From an uncultured Devosia sp. (lineage in GTDB: Bacteria; Pseudomonadota; Alphaproteobacteria; Rhizobiales; Devosiaceae): a stretch of DNA of 64,000 nt. The stretch lies in the NCBI RefSeq assembly GCF_946479885.1, contig NZ_CAMLHM010000001.1, positions 310,001 to 374,000 on the forward strand. Direction: 5' to 3'. The notes under the pieces were generated by a model, which saw only the letters and a list, made by a program, of their open reading frames with translations, was not told the origin of the DNA and searched no databases. The position numbers were made by a program, and so were the translations under genes. Positions 16,568 through 25,422 of the stretch are shown here, piece after piece. How positions within the stretch are numbered: position 1 is the first letter of the stretch; each line of letters starts with the position of its first letter.

Positions 16568-18478
16568 ATGAGCCGCTACGCCCCCGTCAATTTTCCCGAC
16601 GTGAAGCTCGAAGGCAAGTTCTGGCATGAACGGCTGGAGACCGTGCTGACCCGGACCATTCCCAGCCAGCACAAGAAGCTGGGCGAGTATGGCATTCTGG
16701 ATTCGCTGAAGCTGCCCAACCCACCACCGCCACTGCGCTTCCCGCGCCATCCCAATGGCTTCACCGTGCAGGTGTTCTGGGACAGCGACGTGGGCAAGTG
16801 GATCGAAGCGGCCAGCTACGCGCTGGCGCATCGCCGCGACGCCGATATCGAAGCCAAGATCGAGGCGGCTGTCGATGACCTCGAAAAGGCCCAGGCGCCA
16901 GATGGCTATCTCAATTGCTGGTATCTCGGCCACGAGCCGGACAAGCGCTGGACCAACCTGCGCGACAACCACGAAATGTATAATGCCGGCCACCTGCTGG
17001 AAGGCGCGGTGGCCTATTTCCGGGTGACGGGCCGGCGGCGCTTCCTCGATGTCATGGAGCGCTATCTCGACCACATCTATGCCCGGTTCGGAACCGGTCC
17101 GGGCCAGACGCGCGGCTATGACGGGCATGAGGAAATCGAGCTGGCGCTGATGAAGCTCTATTACCTGACGCGCGACAGGAAGCACCTCGACTTCGCCACC
17201 TACATGATCAACGAGCGCGGCCAGCAGCAGCCGCATTATTTCGACACCGAGCGCGACCTGCGCGAGGGCGGCGACAGCAAGCAGCGCTACGTGTTCGGCA
17301 ATTACGAGTATTCGCAGAGCCACAAGCCGGTGCGCGACCAGGAAAAGGTCGTGGGCCACGCCGTGCGGGCCATGTATCTCTACACCGCCATGGCCGACCT
17401 GGCGGCCGAGCTCGACGACCCTGCGCTCAAGCGCGCCTGCGAAGTGCTATGGAACGACGTGATGGAAACCAAGATGTATGTAACGGCGGGCCTGGGGCCG
17501 TCGGCGCATAACGAGGGCTTTACCCACGACTTCGACCTGCCCAACCAGACCGCTTATGCCGAGACCTGCGCCTCGGTGGCGCTGATCTTCTGGGCCCAGC
17601 GCATGCTGCATCTGGACCTCGACGGCAAATATGCCGACATTCTCGAACTGGCCATGTTCAACGGCGCGCTATCCGGTCTCAGCCGCGATGGCGAACATTA
17701 CTTCTACGCCAATCCCCTCGAGAGCGATGGTACGCCGACCCGCTGGGATTGGCACACCTGTCCGTGCTGCACGATGAATGTCAGCCGCCTGGTGGCTTCG
17801 GTGGGCGGGTACTTTGTCTCGACGGCGCCTGACGGCGTTGCCTTCCATCTCTATGGCGGGATTTCGACCGAGGTCGAGGTCGCGGGCACCACGGTGGCCC
17901 TGCGCGAAGTGTCGACCTATCCCTGGAATGGCGACATCAAGATCCATGTCGATCCGGCGAGTCCGGCAACGTTTGACGTCAAGCTGCGCATTCCGGGCTG
18001 GTCCAACGGGGCCAAGGTTTCGGTCAATGGTGAGGCGGTGGACGTGGCCAAGGTGGTCAACGGCTATCTGACGATCAACCGCCAATGGGCCAAGGGCGAT
18101 GTCTTCAGCCTTGACCTGCCAATGCCGCCGGTGCGTCTCTATGCCCATCCGGGCGTCATCATGGATGCCGGTCGCGTGGCGCTCAAGCGCGGCCCATTGG
18201 TCTATTGCATCGAGGAAATCGATAATCCTGGTGGACGTGTGCAGCGGTTGAAGCTGCCGCGCGCCGCCGAGCTACGGGCCGAGACGCGCGCCGATCTCTT
18301 TGATGGCGTGGTGACCCTTAAGGCCGAGGCGCTGGCAATCGAGGAAGGCGACTGGAAGACGCTCTATCGCACGACCCCGCCCACGGACCAGCGGGCGACG
18401 CTGACGGCCCTACCCTATTACCTGTGGTCCAACCGTGGGCAGGGTTCGATGGTGGTGTGGGTGCCAGAGGGGCAGTAA
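16568..18478 (+). CDS. GH127 beta-L-arabinofuranosidase
   Basis: This 636-residue glycoside hydrolase of family 127 (former DUF1680) removes beta-L-arabinofuranose from plant glycans such as hydroxyproline-linked arabinans. The metal-thiolate active site of Bifidobacterium HypBA1 (Glu338, Cys340, Cys417, Cys418) is matched by Glu332 and Cys334 in AETCAS and by Cys400-Cys401 in HTCPCCTMNVSRL, so the enzyme should be active. A catalytic barrel (about 1-420) is followed by beta-sandwich domains. There is no signal peptide, so it acts in the cytoplasm on imported oligosaccharides. GGAGGAGCTCCG precedes the ATG. Expression is probably controlled by the adjacent LacI protein. Confidence 0.9.
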   Translation: MSRYAPVNFPDVKLEGKFWHERLETVLTRTIPSQHKKLGEYGILDSLKLPNPPPPLRFPRHPNGFTVQVFWDSDVGKWIEAASYALAHRRDADIEAKIEAAVDDLEKAQAPDGYLNCWYLGHEPDKRWTNLRDNHEMYNAGHLLEGAVAYFRVTGRRRFLDVMERYLDHIYARFGTGPGQTRGYDGHEEIELALMKLYYLTRDRKHLDFATYMINERGQQQPHYFDTERDLREGGDSKQRYVFGNYEYSQSHKPVRDQEKVVGHAVRAMYLYTAMADLAAELDDPALKRACEVLWNDVMETKMYVTAGLGPSAHNEGFTHDFDLPNQTAYAETCASVALIFWAQRMLHLDLDGKYADILELAMFNGALSGLSRDGEHYFYANPLESDGTPTRWDWHTCPCCTMNVSRLVASVGGYFVSTAPDGVAFHLYGGISTEVEVAGTTVALREVSTYPWNGDIKIHVDPASPATFDVKLRIPGWSNGAKVSVNGEAVDVAKVVNGYLTINRQWAKGDVFSLDLPMPPVRLYAHPGVIMDAGRVALKRGPLVYCIEEIDNPGGRVQRLKLPRAAELRAETRADLFDGVVTLKAEALAIEEGDWKTLYRTTPPTDQRATLTALPYYLWSNRGQGSMVVWVPEGQ

Positions 18479-18507
18479 GAGTGCACTGAGGCCATGAATC
18501 TTCGCCG

Positions 18508-18630
18508 CCCTCCCCCTTGAGGGGAGGGAATGAGGGTGGGGGTCCGTCGGCGACCCAGTGAGTCACCCCCTCCCCAGCTCCGCTACGGCCCATCGGCCTA
18601 GCTGCGCTACCCTCCCCTCAAGGGGGAGGG
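18508..18630. repeat. Palindromic intergenic repeat, CTTGAGGGG family
   Basis: Two identical 21-nt units in opposite orientation (18508-18528 and 18610-18630), each itself a near-palindrome CCCTCCCCC-TT-GAGGGGAGGG, flank about 81 nt. Related elements occur at 33.99-34.13, 37.35-37.57 and 62.23-62.35 kb. This is a REP/BIME-like non-coding repeat and fills most of the gap between the GH127 and PRC-barrel genes. Confidence 0.75.
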
Positions 18631-18729
18631 TGGGCTGGAGCCGAAGCACCATGCGACAACCAAAAACCGGCGCCCCTTTGGGACGCCGGCGGGCAGTATC
18701 ATCAGGTGCTGAAATGCCTGGTGGTGCGG

Positions 18730-19119
18730 CTAGATCCAGTACGGCGCCACACCATAATAGTCGTAGACGCGACGACCGTTCTCGGACGTCCAGTAGTCAT
18801 CGTCGTCGTTCTCGTATTTCGGCGCGCCTTCGAGCTGATCCTTGGTCACGTCGACGCGGTAGCCGCCCAGGCTCTCATCGTAGTTGAGCTTGGACCAGGG
18901 CAGCGGGTAGTGGTCGTGCCCCATGCCAAGGAAGCCGCCGAAGCTCAGCACGGCGTAGGAGACCTTGCCGCTGCGCTTTTCGACGAGAATGCGTTCGATC
19001 GATCCGATATGTTCGCCGCGCGGGTCAAACACCTTGGTGCCCTCGACCTTGTCGGAGGCGATCAGATCGTGGGTTTCCTTGACGTCGGCATCGCGGTTGC
19101 GAATGTCTTCGTAAGCCAT
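18730..19119 (-). CDS. PRC-barrel domain protein
   Basis: This 129-residue soluble protein has one PRC-barrel: LIASDKVEGTKVFDPRGEHI and IERILVEKRSGKVSYAVLSF (about 19-60), then HDHYPLPWSKLNYDESLGGYRVD. The PRC fold mediates protein contacts in photosynthetic reaction centres and RNA processing, and is common in alphaproteobacterial stress proteins. The acidic C-terminus (YENDDDDYW) is typical of the YsnF/PRC type. GAGGAGCTCG precedes the ATG. Exact role unknown. Confidence 0.8.
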   Translation of the reverse strand: MAYEDIRNRDADVKETHDLIASDKVEGTKVFDPRGEHIGSIERILVEKRSGKVSYAVLSFGGFLGMGHDHYPLPWSKLNYDESLGGYRVDVTKDQLEGAPKYENDDDDYWTSENGRRVYDYYGVAPYWI

Positions 19120-19290
19120 TTTCGAGCTCCTCTATGGGTGAGTGTGGGTAGTCAACGTGCTCCCGCGGATGGGGTTCCGACCAAAAAAAAAGTGATCGAG
19201 GTCCTTCAACAGGCCCGCCGCGGAACCTCGCGCGGGCCGCGTGCATTGCTAATTCGACGGTCTTTCCGACCCACTTGAAGGAGATGCGCC

Positions 19291-19548
19291 ATGGTTTTCG
19301 ATAACCTGCGGGACCGCATGGGCGGGCGTGACAATGTCACCCCCATGAGCATTGCGCATAACAGCCTCTTTACCGCCAAAGAGAAGATCGAGCTGCTCAA
19401 CCAGCTCAAGGCCGACGTGACCGGCGCGACCCAGGAAGGCCGGGAGCTGGGATTTGATCCTGAAGAAATCGACGAGGCCATCGCCGAGGTCCGCCTGGGC
19501 GTCCAGAACGGCGCAGGCACCGAGACCGTCGTCAAAGGAGATTTCTGA
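19291..19548 (+). CDS. Small hypothetical protein, first of a two-gene unit
   Basis: I do not recognise this 85-residue soluble, acidic and helical protein (MVFDNLRDRMGGRDNVTPMS at the start). It has a good ribosome site (GAAGGAGAT) and its stop overlaps the next ATG as TGATG, so it is likely translated and coupled to the membrane protein that follows. Function unknown. Confidence 0.6.
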   Translation: MVFDNLRDRMGGRDNVTPMSIAHNSLFTAKEKIELLNQLKADVTGATQEGRELGFDPEEIDEAIAEVRLGVQNGAGTETVVKGDF

Positions 19549-19877
19549 TGGCAACCGCACCCAAGCAGCCCACGCCAACCGTGGCCGAGGTCGACGTGCT
19601 TATTGACGAGAACGGATCGCGCATCGATGTCCCCGATGCGTCGCCCATCAAGGTGGCGGGCGAACATGAAGCCGCCGTGGGCGCCACGGGCCCAACCAAT
19701 TGGTGGCTCTATGGCGTGATCGGCCTCGCCATCGTCGTCGGCGTGCTGTTCCTGATGCAGATGTTCCAGGGCGCGCCGGCCACGGATGTGCAACCGGGTA
19801 CGCCGACGTCGGAAAGCGTGGTGGCGCCGGCCGCCGACGATGTGCCTGTGGCGGAGCCGGTGGTTCCAGCGCAGTAG
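19548..19877 (+). CDS. Small single-pass membrane protein
   Basis: This 109-residue product has about 50 polar residues, one hydrophobic helix (WWLYGVIGLAIVVGVLFLMQ at about 51-70) and a Pro/Ala/Val-rich tail. No family is recognised. It overlaps the preceding small gene by one base (TGATG). It ends just before a 10-bp perfect hairpin that could act as a terminator. Confidence 0.6.
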   Translation: MATAPKQPTPTVAEVDVLIDENGSRIDVPDASPIKVAGEHEAAVGATGPTNWWLYGVIGLAIVVGVLFLMQMFQGAPATDVQPGTPTSESVVAPAADDVPVAEPVVPAQ

Positions 19878-19898
19878 CTTTTGGCGGATACCCCCACC

Positions 19899-19924
19899 TA
19901 ACCTCCCCTGATATGGGGAGGTTA
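19899..19924 (+). terminator. Perfect 10-bp hairpin after the two small genes
   Basis: TAACCTCCCC (19899-19908) pairs with GGGGAGGTTA (19915-19924) around TGATAT. It lies 21 nt after the stop of the small membrane protein. There is no clear U-run, so it could instead be a solo copy of the CCTCCCC repeat family. Confidence 0.45.
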
Positions 19925-19940
19925 TATCGGCGGAACAGTA

Positions 19941-20027
19941 GACCTCATCCTGAGCCTGTCGAAGGACGAGGTCGTGGCGATATCGGTGTACCTGACCTCG
20001 TGGTTCGACAAGCTCACCATGAGGTCT
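19941..20027. repeat. Two-unit GTCGAA palindromic repeat, copy 1
   Basis: A unit GACCTCATCCTGAGCCTG...GACGAGGTC is followed by a diverged second unit GACCTCGTGGTTCGACAAGC...ATGAGGTC. The same two unit types recur at 29.52-29.61 kb and 43.84-43.93 kb in different order or orientation. It is non-coding and lies between convergent genes. Confidence 0.75.
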
Positions 20028-20090
20028 CATGCTCAACGAAAAAGGCGGGCCTGAGCCCGCCTTCCGCATTCCACATTTCGAGCAATTCGA

Positions 20091-20756
20091 TCAGCCGTTG
20101 ATCGGCGCGATCTGGATTTCGACGCGACGGTTCTGGGCGCGACCGGCTTCGGACGCGTTGGAGGCGATCGGCGAGGTCTCGCCCTTGCCTTCGATATAGA
20201 ACCGGCGCTGGTCGATGCCCTGGTTGGCCAAGATCGTGGCGACCGAGACCGCGCGCTTCTGGCTCAGGCTCAGGTTGTAGGCGTCATCGCCCTGGCTGTC
20301 GGTATGGCCGTAGACGTCGACGATCGACTTGTCGAACTTCTTGAGCACCAGTGCGACCGAAACGAGCGTCGAATTGAAGCCCGGGTTCACGTTGCTCGAG
20401 TCGGTGGCGAAGGTGATGTTGGACGGCATGTTGAGAATGATGTTCTGGCCAACGCGGGTGACCGAAACGCCGGTGCCCTGGAGCTGGGCGCGCAATTCGG
20501 CTTCCTGCTGGTCCATATAGTTGCCGATCGCCGCGCCGGTGAGGCCGCCCACGCCGGCACCGATCAGGGCGCCAACGCGCGGATCGCCGCCAACAGCGGC
20601 ACCGACCAGGGCGCCAGCAACCGCGCCACCGCCAACGCCGATCAGCGCACCGCCAGTGGTGTTCGAAATCTGGCTCTGGCCGGTATAGGGATTGGTGGTG
20701 GTGCAGGCGGTGAGCGCCAGGGTCGCGACAAGCGCGACCAGAATCTTCGACTTCAT
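20091..20756 (-). CDS. OmpA-family outer-membrane lipoprotein (YiaD-like)
   Basis: This 221-residue lipoprotein starts at ATG 20756, after AGGGGGACAATCT, with a lipoprotein signal (LVALVATLALTAC; lipid-modified Cys about residue 18). A glycine-zipper segment (GALIGVGGGAVAGALVGAAV, about 35-55) follows, then an OmpA-like peptidoglycan-binding domain with VYGHTDSQGDDAYNLSLSQK and the final AQNRRVEIQI. It should tether the outer membrane to peptidoglycan. Longer in-frame starts upstream are rejected because they bury the lipobox. Confidence 0.9.
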   Translation of the reverse strand: MKSKILVALVATLALTACTTTNPYTGQSQISNTTGGALIGVGGGAVAGALVGAAVGGDPRVGALIGAGVGGLTGAAIGNYMDQQEAELRAQLQGTGVSVTRVGQNIILNMPSNITFATDSSNVNPGFNSTLVSVALVLKKFDKSIVDVYGHTDSQGDDAYNLSLSQKRAVSVATILANQGIDQRRFYIEGKGETSPIASNASEAGRAQNRRVEIQIAPING

Positions 20757-20856
20757 AGATTGTCCCCCTGAAGGATCATGAACAGTGGCCGGTTGGTGAC
20801 CACTGAATAAGGCAGGATGGTGGTGAAGCAAAGGGGATGAACGGCGAATGAACGGC

Positions 20857-21627
20857 TCAGGTGTTCGCCCAGCCACCATCGACGAGGAACTGTTGCGCCG
20901 AAATCATGGCGCTATCGTCTGCCGCGAGGAACAGGGCCATGCGCGCCACGTCATCGGGATAGACGTGGCCTGCCAGCGCCTGCTGCGCCTCGATGCCCGC
21001 CATGGTGGTCTCAGTATACCACAGCTCGATCTGGCGGGGGGTGATGGTGGCGCCGGGGCTCAAGGTGTTGACGCGGATACCCGACTTACCCAATTCGCGC
21101 GCCATGGACCGGGTCAGGCCATGAGCGGCGGCCTTGGCGGTTTCGTAGAGCGGCAATTGCGGCGTCATGATCATCCAGCTGATCGAACTCAGGTTGATGA
21201 TCGAACCGCGTCCGGCTTTGACCATGCCGGGCGCCACGGCCTGCATGGCAAAGAATGCGTGCTTGAGATTGACCGCCATGCGCTCGTCCCAATAGGCGGG
21301 CGTGACCTCGCTCCAGCTGTGGCGCTGATCGTGCGCGGCATTGTTGACCAGCACCAGGGCGTCGCCATGCGCGCTGGCGAAGCCAGCGATGGCGGCGCGA
21401 TAGGCCTCGATGTCGGTCACGTCGCAAGGGGTGAAGCGCACGGCGTGGCCGGCTTCGGTCAGCTCGGCCGCGAGTTTTTCACCCGCCGCGACGGCGATAT
21501 CGACGAAGCCCACCCGGCTGCCCTGCGCCGCGAACTGGCGCACCATGCTTTCGCCGATGCCGGAGGCGCCGCCGGAAATGATGACCGGCTTATCGGCGAG
21601 GCTGGGATAGCGGGCGAACTGGGTCAT
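20857..21627 (-). CDS. SDR oxidoreductase, D-xylose/aldose dehydrogenase-like
   Basis: This 256-residue short-chain dehydrogenase has the cofactor motif SGGASGIG (about 18-25), NNAA, catalytic Ser in NLSSISW and YETAK (Tyr/Lys). The blocks DQRHSWSEVTPAYWDERMAV and the YETAK region closely recall Caulobacter XylB, the NAD-dependent D-xylose 1-dehydrogenase of the Weimberg pathway. The same similarity supports the start at ATG 21627 (MTQFARYPSLADKPVIISGG). Other Weimberg genes are not nearby, so another aldose is possible. Confidence 0.82.
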   Translation of the reverse strand: MTQFARYPSLADKPVIISGGASGIGESMVRQFAAQGSRVGFVDIAVAAGEKLAAELTEAGHAVRFTPCDVTDIEAYRAAIAGFASAHGDALVLVNNAAHDQRHSWSEVTPAYWDERMAVNLKHAFFAMQAVAPGMVKAGRGSIINLSSISWMIMTPQLPLYETAKAAAHGLTRSMARELGKSGIRVNTLSPGATITPRQIELWYTETTMAGIEAQQALAGHVYPDDVARMALFLAADDSAMISAQQFLVDGGWANT

Positions 21628-21784
21628 GGCGGGCAATCCGAAAGAACTGATCGCCATGCAGATATCGTCCCTGATGGCCCCGCGCAAGTGTCATTTGAGG
21701 TACGTACCTCAAATTCTGGAGAGGGCTCAATCTGCGTCCGAGCTGGCTTGCAGGACGGCCTAACCGTCATCACGCATGTCGCCC

Positions 21785-23104
21785 CTAAAGCTCGTCCGCC
21801 TGGGTCATCTTGCGCGGCGTGACCTCGCGGCGCTCCATCTGCTCGAGCAGCGCTTCGACCTTGCCGATATTGGCCAAGTGCCGTTGTTCCATCGAGAAGT
21901 TGAGCGTCACATATTCGCGGCCCGGACAGAAGGTCACGATATTGGTCGCCGAGTGCCAGGCGCCGCAATAGATGGGCTCGACCATGCCATGGGTCATTGG
22001 ACCATAGGTGCGGTGCGGCGGCACCAGGGTCAGCACCACATGGATGCCGCCGTTGAAGCGCCAGAAGCGCTTGCCCGGCAGGAAGGGCAGCACGCGGTTG
22101 ATGCCGCGCAAAGCCTTGAACATGGCGTTCATCATCACCTGGAACTTGGTGATGTCCTTCTGCTCGATGGCAGCAACCGTGTCATCGACGGCGCGGACAT
22201 AATCGACGAAATCTTCGATGACGGCGAACTTGGCCTCGAGGGCGCGGACGCGGAAGAAGTCGTCGTCGGCATCGTTCCGCTTCGTATCGAGCATGGTGTA
22301 GGCCGCGCCAATCACCTTCTTGCTCATGGTCTTTTCTTCACCCTCGCCGTTGAGGGCGTGCGTGACCAGAGCGAAGAGCAGCGAGCGCTGGCGGACACCG
22401 AGCTTGTTGGCGAGCAGCCGCAGGCGGTGGCGCTTGAGCGCCAGTGTCTTGAAGCCCCAGGGCTGTTCCGGCGGCGCCAGCAGGTTGGCCAGCACAATAT
22501 AGGTCAGGGCGGTGAGTCCGCCATTGAGCACGCCCTTGAGCCGCGCACCGAAGCCAAGCTTGTTGGACTTGTCGGACATGGTGCCATGGCTTGCCGACTG
22601 TGAACGCGTCAGCAGGGCCGAGTCCGACCCTTCAAGCAGGGCATGGCTGGAGCGGACCTGGATGACCGAAGCGCGCCCCTGCGCATCCGGGCCATCCCGG
22701 CGCACGACGGCCATCACGCGGAACAGGGGCAGGTCTGGGGTGGCGAAGATGTCGGTCGACTTGCCAAGCCATTTGTCCGGATAGCCATCAAGGTCATCGA
22801 CCAGCTCGACCGAGGTGATCGCGTCCAGGATGTGCTTGGGAAAGGGATGGCCCGGGCGGGCGCCGGTGAAGCCATGCGTCAGTTGCGGGGCCAGTGCCAC
22901 CATTTCGGCGACCAGGTTGCCGAGGCCTTCCTGATCAAAGCTGGTGGTCGAAAAGGCGGTGAAAAAGACCGTGTCCCGCCCCTGGTAGAGAAACCACTGG
23001 AAATCGGTAAACAGTGCCTGTGGATTGTGGGTAACCGCCGCCTGAGCCAGATCCAGCGTCTCTGCATGCTGGCCGGCAAAACTCGAAGACGAAAAACTCT
23101 TCAC
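21785..23104 (-). CDS. Hypothetical protein with degenerate WS/DGAT-like acyltransferase motif
   Basis: This 439-residue soluble protein belongs to no family I can name with confidence. The stretch SSHALLEGSDSALL at about 150-163 looks like the HHxxxDG active-site motif of wax-ester synthase/DGAT and condensation enzymes, but the first His is Ser and the Asp is Glu. The C-terminal part (VEPIYCGAWHSATNIVTFCP, then IGKVEALLEQM) is compatible with that fold. It may be a diverged acyltransferase or a non-catalytic relative. Start is GTG 23104 with GAGGGG upstream. A rho-independent-like hairpin pointing the other way sits at 23123-23141 in its leader. Confidence 0.6.
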   Translation of the reverse strand: MKSFSSSSFAGQHAETLDLAQAAVTHNPQALFTDFQWFLYQGRDTVFFTAFSTTSFDQEGLGNLVAEMVALAPQLTHGFTGARPGHPFPKHILDAITSVELVDDLDGYPDKWLGKSTDIFATPDLPLFRVMAVVRRDGPDAQGRASVIQVRSSHALLEGSDSALLTRSQSASHGTMSDKSNKLGFGARLKGVLNGGLTALTYIVLANLLAPPEQPWGFKTLALKRHRLRLLANKLGVRQRSLLFALVTHALNGEGEEKTMSKKVIGAAYTMLDTKRNDADDDFFRVRALEAKFAVIEDFVDYVRAVDDTVAAIEQKDITKFQVMMNAMFKALRGINRVLPFLPGKRFWRFNGGIHVVLTLVPPHRTYGPMTHGMVEPIYCGAWHSATNIVTFCPGREYVTLNFSMEQRHLANIGKVEALLEQMERREVTPRKMTQADEL

Positions 23105-23122
23105 TGATACTCACCCCTCGTG

Positions 23123-23141
23123 AGCCCATTCGGGCTTTTTT
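23123..23141 (+). terminator. Orphan intrinsic terminator on the plus strand
   Basis: AGCCC (23123-23127), loop ATTC, GGGCT (23132-23136) and a run of six T form a classic rho-independent terminator for plus-strand transcripts. No annotated plus-strand gene lies upstream for 3 kb; the region is occupied by minus-strand genes. It may end an antisense or small RNA, or shield hemA from antisense transcription. Confidence 0.55.
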
Positions 23142-23338
23142 GTGATGGTAGTCTTAGAATAGCCTTGCTTCAACAGTTAGCCACACGGGGGTTAATATCG
23201 CGCTGATCACGAAGCGATGATCCCGATCGGGTGCTCACAGGCCCGATTGCCGCATTGGCAGGATGCGCGTGGCACTTTAGAATGACTCTCAACTCAGCCG
23301 TTGACGCCTCGTGCCGAAGCGGACCGGCGCGCGTCGAA

Positions 23339-23386
23339 TTGACCTATGTCAATGCCGTGCCGGGCGACCTAGTTATGGCTTGTTCA
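23339..23386 (+). promoter_or_regulatory. FNR/FixK box and promoter of hemA
   Basis: TTGAC-CTAT-GTCAA at 23339-23352 is a perfect dyad of the FNR/FixK type (consensus TTGAT-N4-ATCAA, with C/G at the inner positions). A plausible -10 (TATGGC, 23374-23379) puts the transcription start near 23386, so the box would be centred close to -41.5, the class II activator position. Oxygen control of hemA by FnrL or FixK is known in Rhodobacter and Bradyrhizobium. The rest of the 23105-23432 gap shows only the orphan terminator. Confidence 0.65.
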
Positions 23387-23432
23387 CCAGCTCGGCCTTT
23401 GCCGCCGACGGTAGGGCAAAAAGGACGTTTCG

Positions 23433-24713
23433 ATGGACTATCGCGGCATATTCGAAGATGCGGTGGATACGCTGCGGGCGGAGAAACGCTACCGCGTCTT
23501 TGCCGATCTCGAACGCGTGGCCGGGCAGTTCCCCCGCGCCATTTATCGCGACGAATCCGACAATATGCGCGACATCACCATCTGGTGTTCCAACGACTAC
23601 CTGGGCATGGGTCAGCATCCCAAGGTGATCGGCGCCATGCAGGAAACTGCCGGGAAGCTGGGCGTCGGTTCGGGCGGCACGCGCAATATTTCGGGCACCA
23701 ACCGCCCGCTGGTCGAGCTCGAGCGGTCGCTCGCGGACCTGCACCGCAAGGAAGCCGCCCTCGTCTTCACCTCGGGCTTCGTGTCCAATGAAGCCTCGAT
23801 CGCCACCATCGCGCGGCTGCTGCCCGATTGCGTGATCTTCTCGGACCAGCTCAACCACGCCTCGATGATCCAGGGCGTGCGTCAGTCGGGCATGCAGAAG
23901 GTGATCTTCCGCCACAACGACGTGGCGCATCTGCGCGACCTGCTGGCGGCCACCGATCGCAAGCGGCCCAAGCTGATCTGCTTTGAGTCCGTCTATTCGA
24001 TGGATGGTGACGTCGCCCCCATCCGCGAAATCTGCGACCTGGCCGAGGAATTCGGCGCGCTGACCTATATCGACGAAGTCCATGCGGTGGGCATGTATGG
24101 CGCCCGCGGCGGCGGCATTGCCGAGCGCGAAGGGGTGATGGACCGCATCGACATCATCGAAGGCACCCTGGCCAAGGGCTTCGGCACGATGGGCGGCTAT
24201 ATCGCGGCCAACAAGGCGATCGTGGATGCCGTGCGCTCCTACGCGCCCGAATTCATCTTCACCACCTCGCTGCCCCCTGCCCTCTGCGCGGCAGCCCGCG
24301 CCTCGATCGAGCATCTCAAGACCTCGACGCATGAGCGCATCATGCATCAGCGCCAGGCGCGCCTGACCAAGGCGATCCTCGCCGATGCCGGCCTGCCGGT
24401 GATGGAAACCGATACGCATATCGTGCCGCTGATCGTGGGCGATGCGCGGGCGGTCAAGGCGGCCAGCGACATGCTGCTGGACAAGCACAATATCTACATC
24501 CAGCCGATCAACTACCCGACCGTCCCCAAGGGGACCGAGCGCCTGCGCATCACGCCGACGCCGCTGCATACCGACGAGATGATCTTTGCACTGCGCCATG
24601 CGCTGGTGAGCGTGTGGACCAGTCTAGAGCTGCCGCGCGAAGCCGCCGACGCCAAGATAACCGCCAGCAAGCTGACCTCGGGCGACCTGACCCTGCCGAC
24701 CATCGGCGGCTGA
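23433..24713 (+). CDS. hemA: 5-aminolevulinate synthase
   Basis: This PLP enzyme condenses glycine and succinyl-CoA to 5-aminolevulinate, the first step of the C4 heme pathway used by alphaproteobacteria. It has 426 residues. Typical blocks are present: [15 protein letters not shown] (about 50-64), [31 protein letters not shown], and the PLP lysine in [14 protein letters not shown] (about 247-260). AAAAAGGACG precedes the ATG. An FNR/FixK box lies about 90 bp upstream. pcm follows after 55 bp. Confidence 0.96.
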   Translation: MDYRGIFEDAVDTLRAEKRYRVFADLERVAGQFPRAIYRDESDNMRDITIWCSNDYLGMGQHPKVIGAMQETAGKLGVGSGGTRNISGTNRPLVELERSLADLHRKEAALVFTSGFVSNEASIATIARLLPDCVIFSDQLNHASMIQGVRQSGMQKVIFRHNDVAHLRDLLAATDRKRPKLICFESVYSMDGDVAPIREICDLAEEFGALTYIDEVHAVGMYGARGGGIAEREGVMDRIDIIEGTLAKGFGTMGGYIAANKAIVDAVRSYAPEFIFTTSLPPALCAAARASIEHLKTSTHERIMHQRQARLTKAILADAGLPVMETDTHIVPLIVGDARAVKAASDMLLDKHNIYIQPINYPTVPKGTERLRITPTPLHTDEMIFALRHALVSVWTSLELPREAADAKITASKLTSGDLTLPTIGG

Positions 24714-24768
24714 TCGCTGCCGGCTAGCCGGCTCGATGATTTTGCACCGAGCGAATTCGGGGATCACC

Positions 24769-25422
24769 ATGCCCGATATGCGCGCCGCACGACACGACAT
24801 GGTCGCGCTGATCGCCCGGCGCGGCGTGACCGACCAGCGCGTGCTGATGGCCATGGAAACCGTGCCGCGCGAGCTGTTCGTGCCTGAACCGCGCCGCGGT
24901 TTGGCCTATGCCGACGCTGCCGTGCCAATCGGGCAAGGGCAGACCATCTCCCAGCCCTATGTCGTGGCGCTCATGGTCGCCGCCATCGCGCCCCGTCCAG
25001 GCGACAGAGTGCTCGAAATCGGCACCGGCTCCGGCTATGTCGCGGCGCTGCTCGGCGAGCTGACCGCGCGCGTCATGACCATCGAACGCCACCGCGACCT
25101 GGCGCGCAACGCGTCACGGCTGCTCAGGCAATTGGGACATGACAATGTCTCGGTCATCACTGCCGACGGGACGAGCGGCTGGCCGGAGCTTGCGCCCTAT
25201 GACGGGATTATTGTTTCGGCGTTTGGACCGGAGATTCCGCAGGTTCTGTTAGCGCAGCTAGTGATTGGCGGGCGGCTGGTGATGCCAGTTGGTCGTTCGC
25301 ACGCTGCCCAGCAGTTGCTCCGCGTCACGCGCCGCGGCGAGGCCGACTTCGTCACCGAGGATCTGGGCGAGGTACAGTTCGTGCCGCTGATCGGGGCCAG
25401 GGGCTGGCCAGAGGGCTTTTAG
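24769..25422 (+). CDS. pcm: Protein-L-isoaspartate O-methyltransferase
   Basis: This 217-residue SAM-dependent enzyme starts repair of isoaspartyl residues in damaged proteins. The motifs are PRELFVPEP, GQGQTISQPYVVALM (about 53-67, substrate loop), VLEIGTGSGYVAALLGEL (SAM-binding motif I) and the final GEVQFVPLIGARGWPEG. ATG 24769 is chosen because GGGGA lies just upstream; an ATG 33 bases earlier is also in frame. Its end overlaps the convergent phosphoesterase gene by 4 bp. Confidence 0.92.
   Translation: MPDMRAARHDMVALIARRGVTDQRVLMAMETVPRELFVPEPRRGLAYADAAVPIGQGQTISQPYVVALMVAAIAPRPGDRVLEIGTGSGYVAALLGELTARVMTIERHRDLARNASRLLRQLGHDNVSVITADGTSGWPELAPYDGIIVSAFGPEIPQVLLAQLVIGGRLVMPVGRSHAAQQLLRVTRRGEADFVTEDLGEVQFVPLIGARGWPEGF

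Noticed and set aside
23231..23791. Plus-strand ORF overlapping the start of hemA
   Set aside because: It is out of frame with ALAS, has no family features, and covers the FNR box and promoter.
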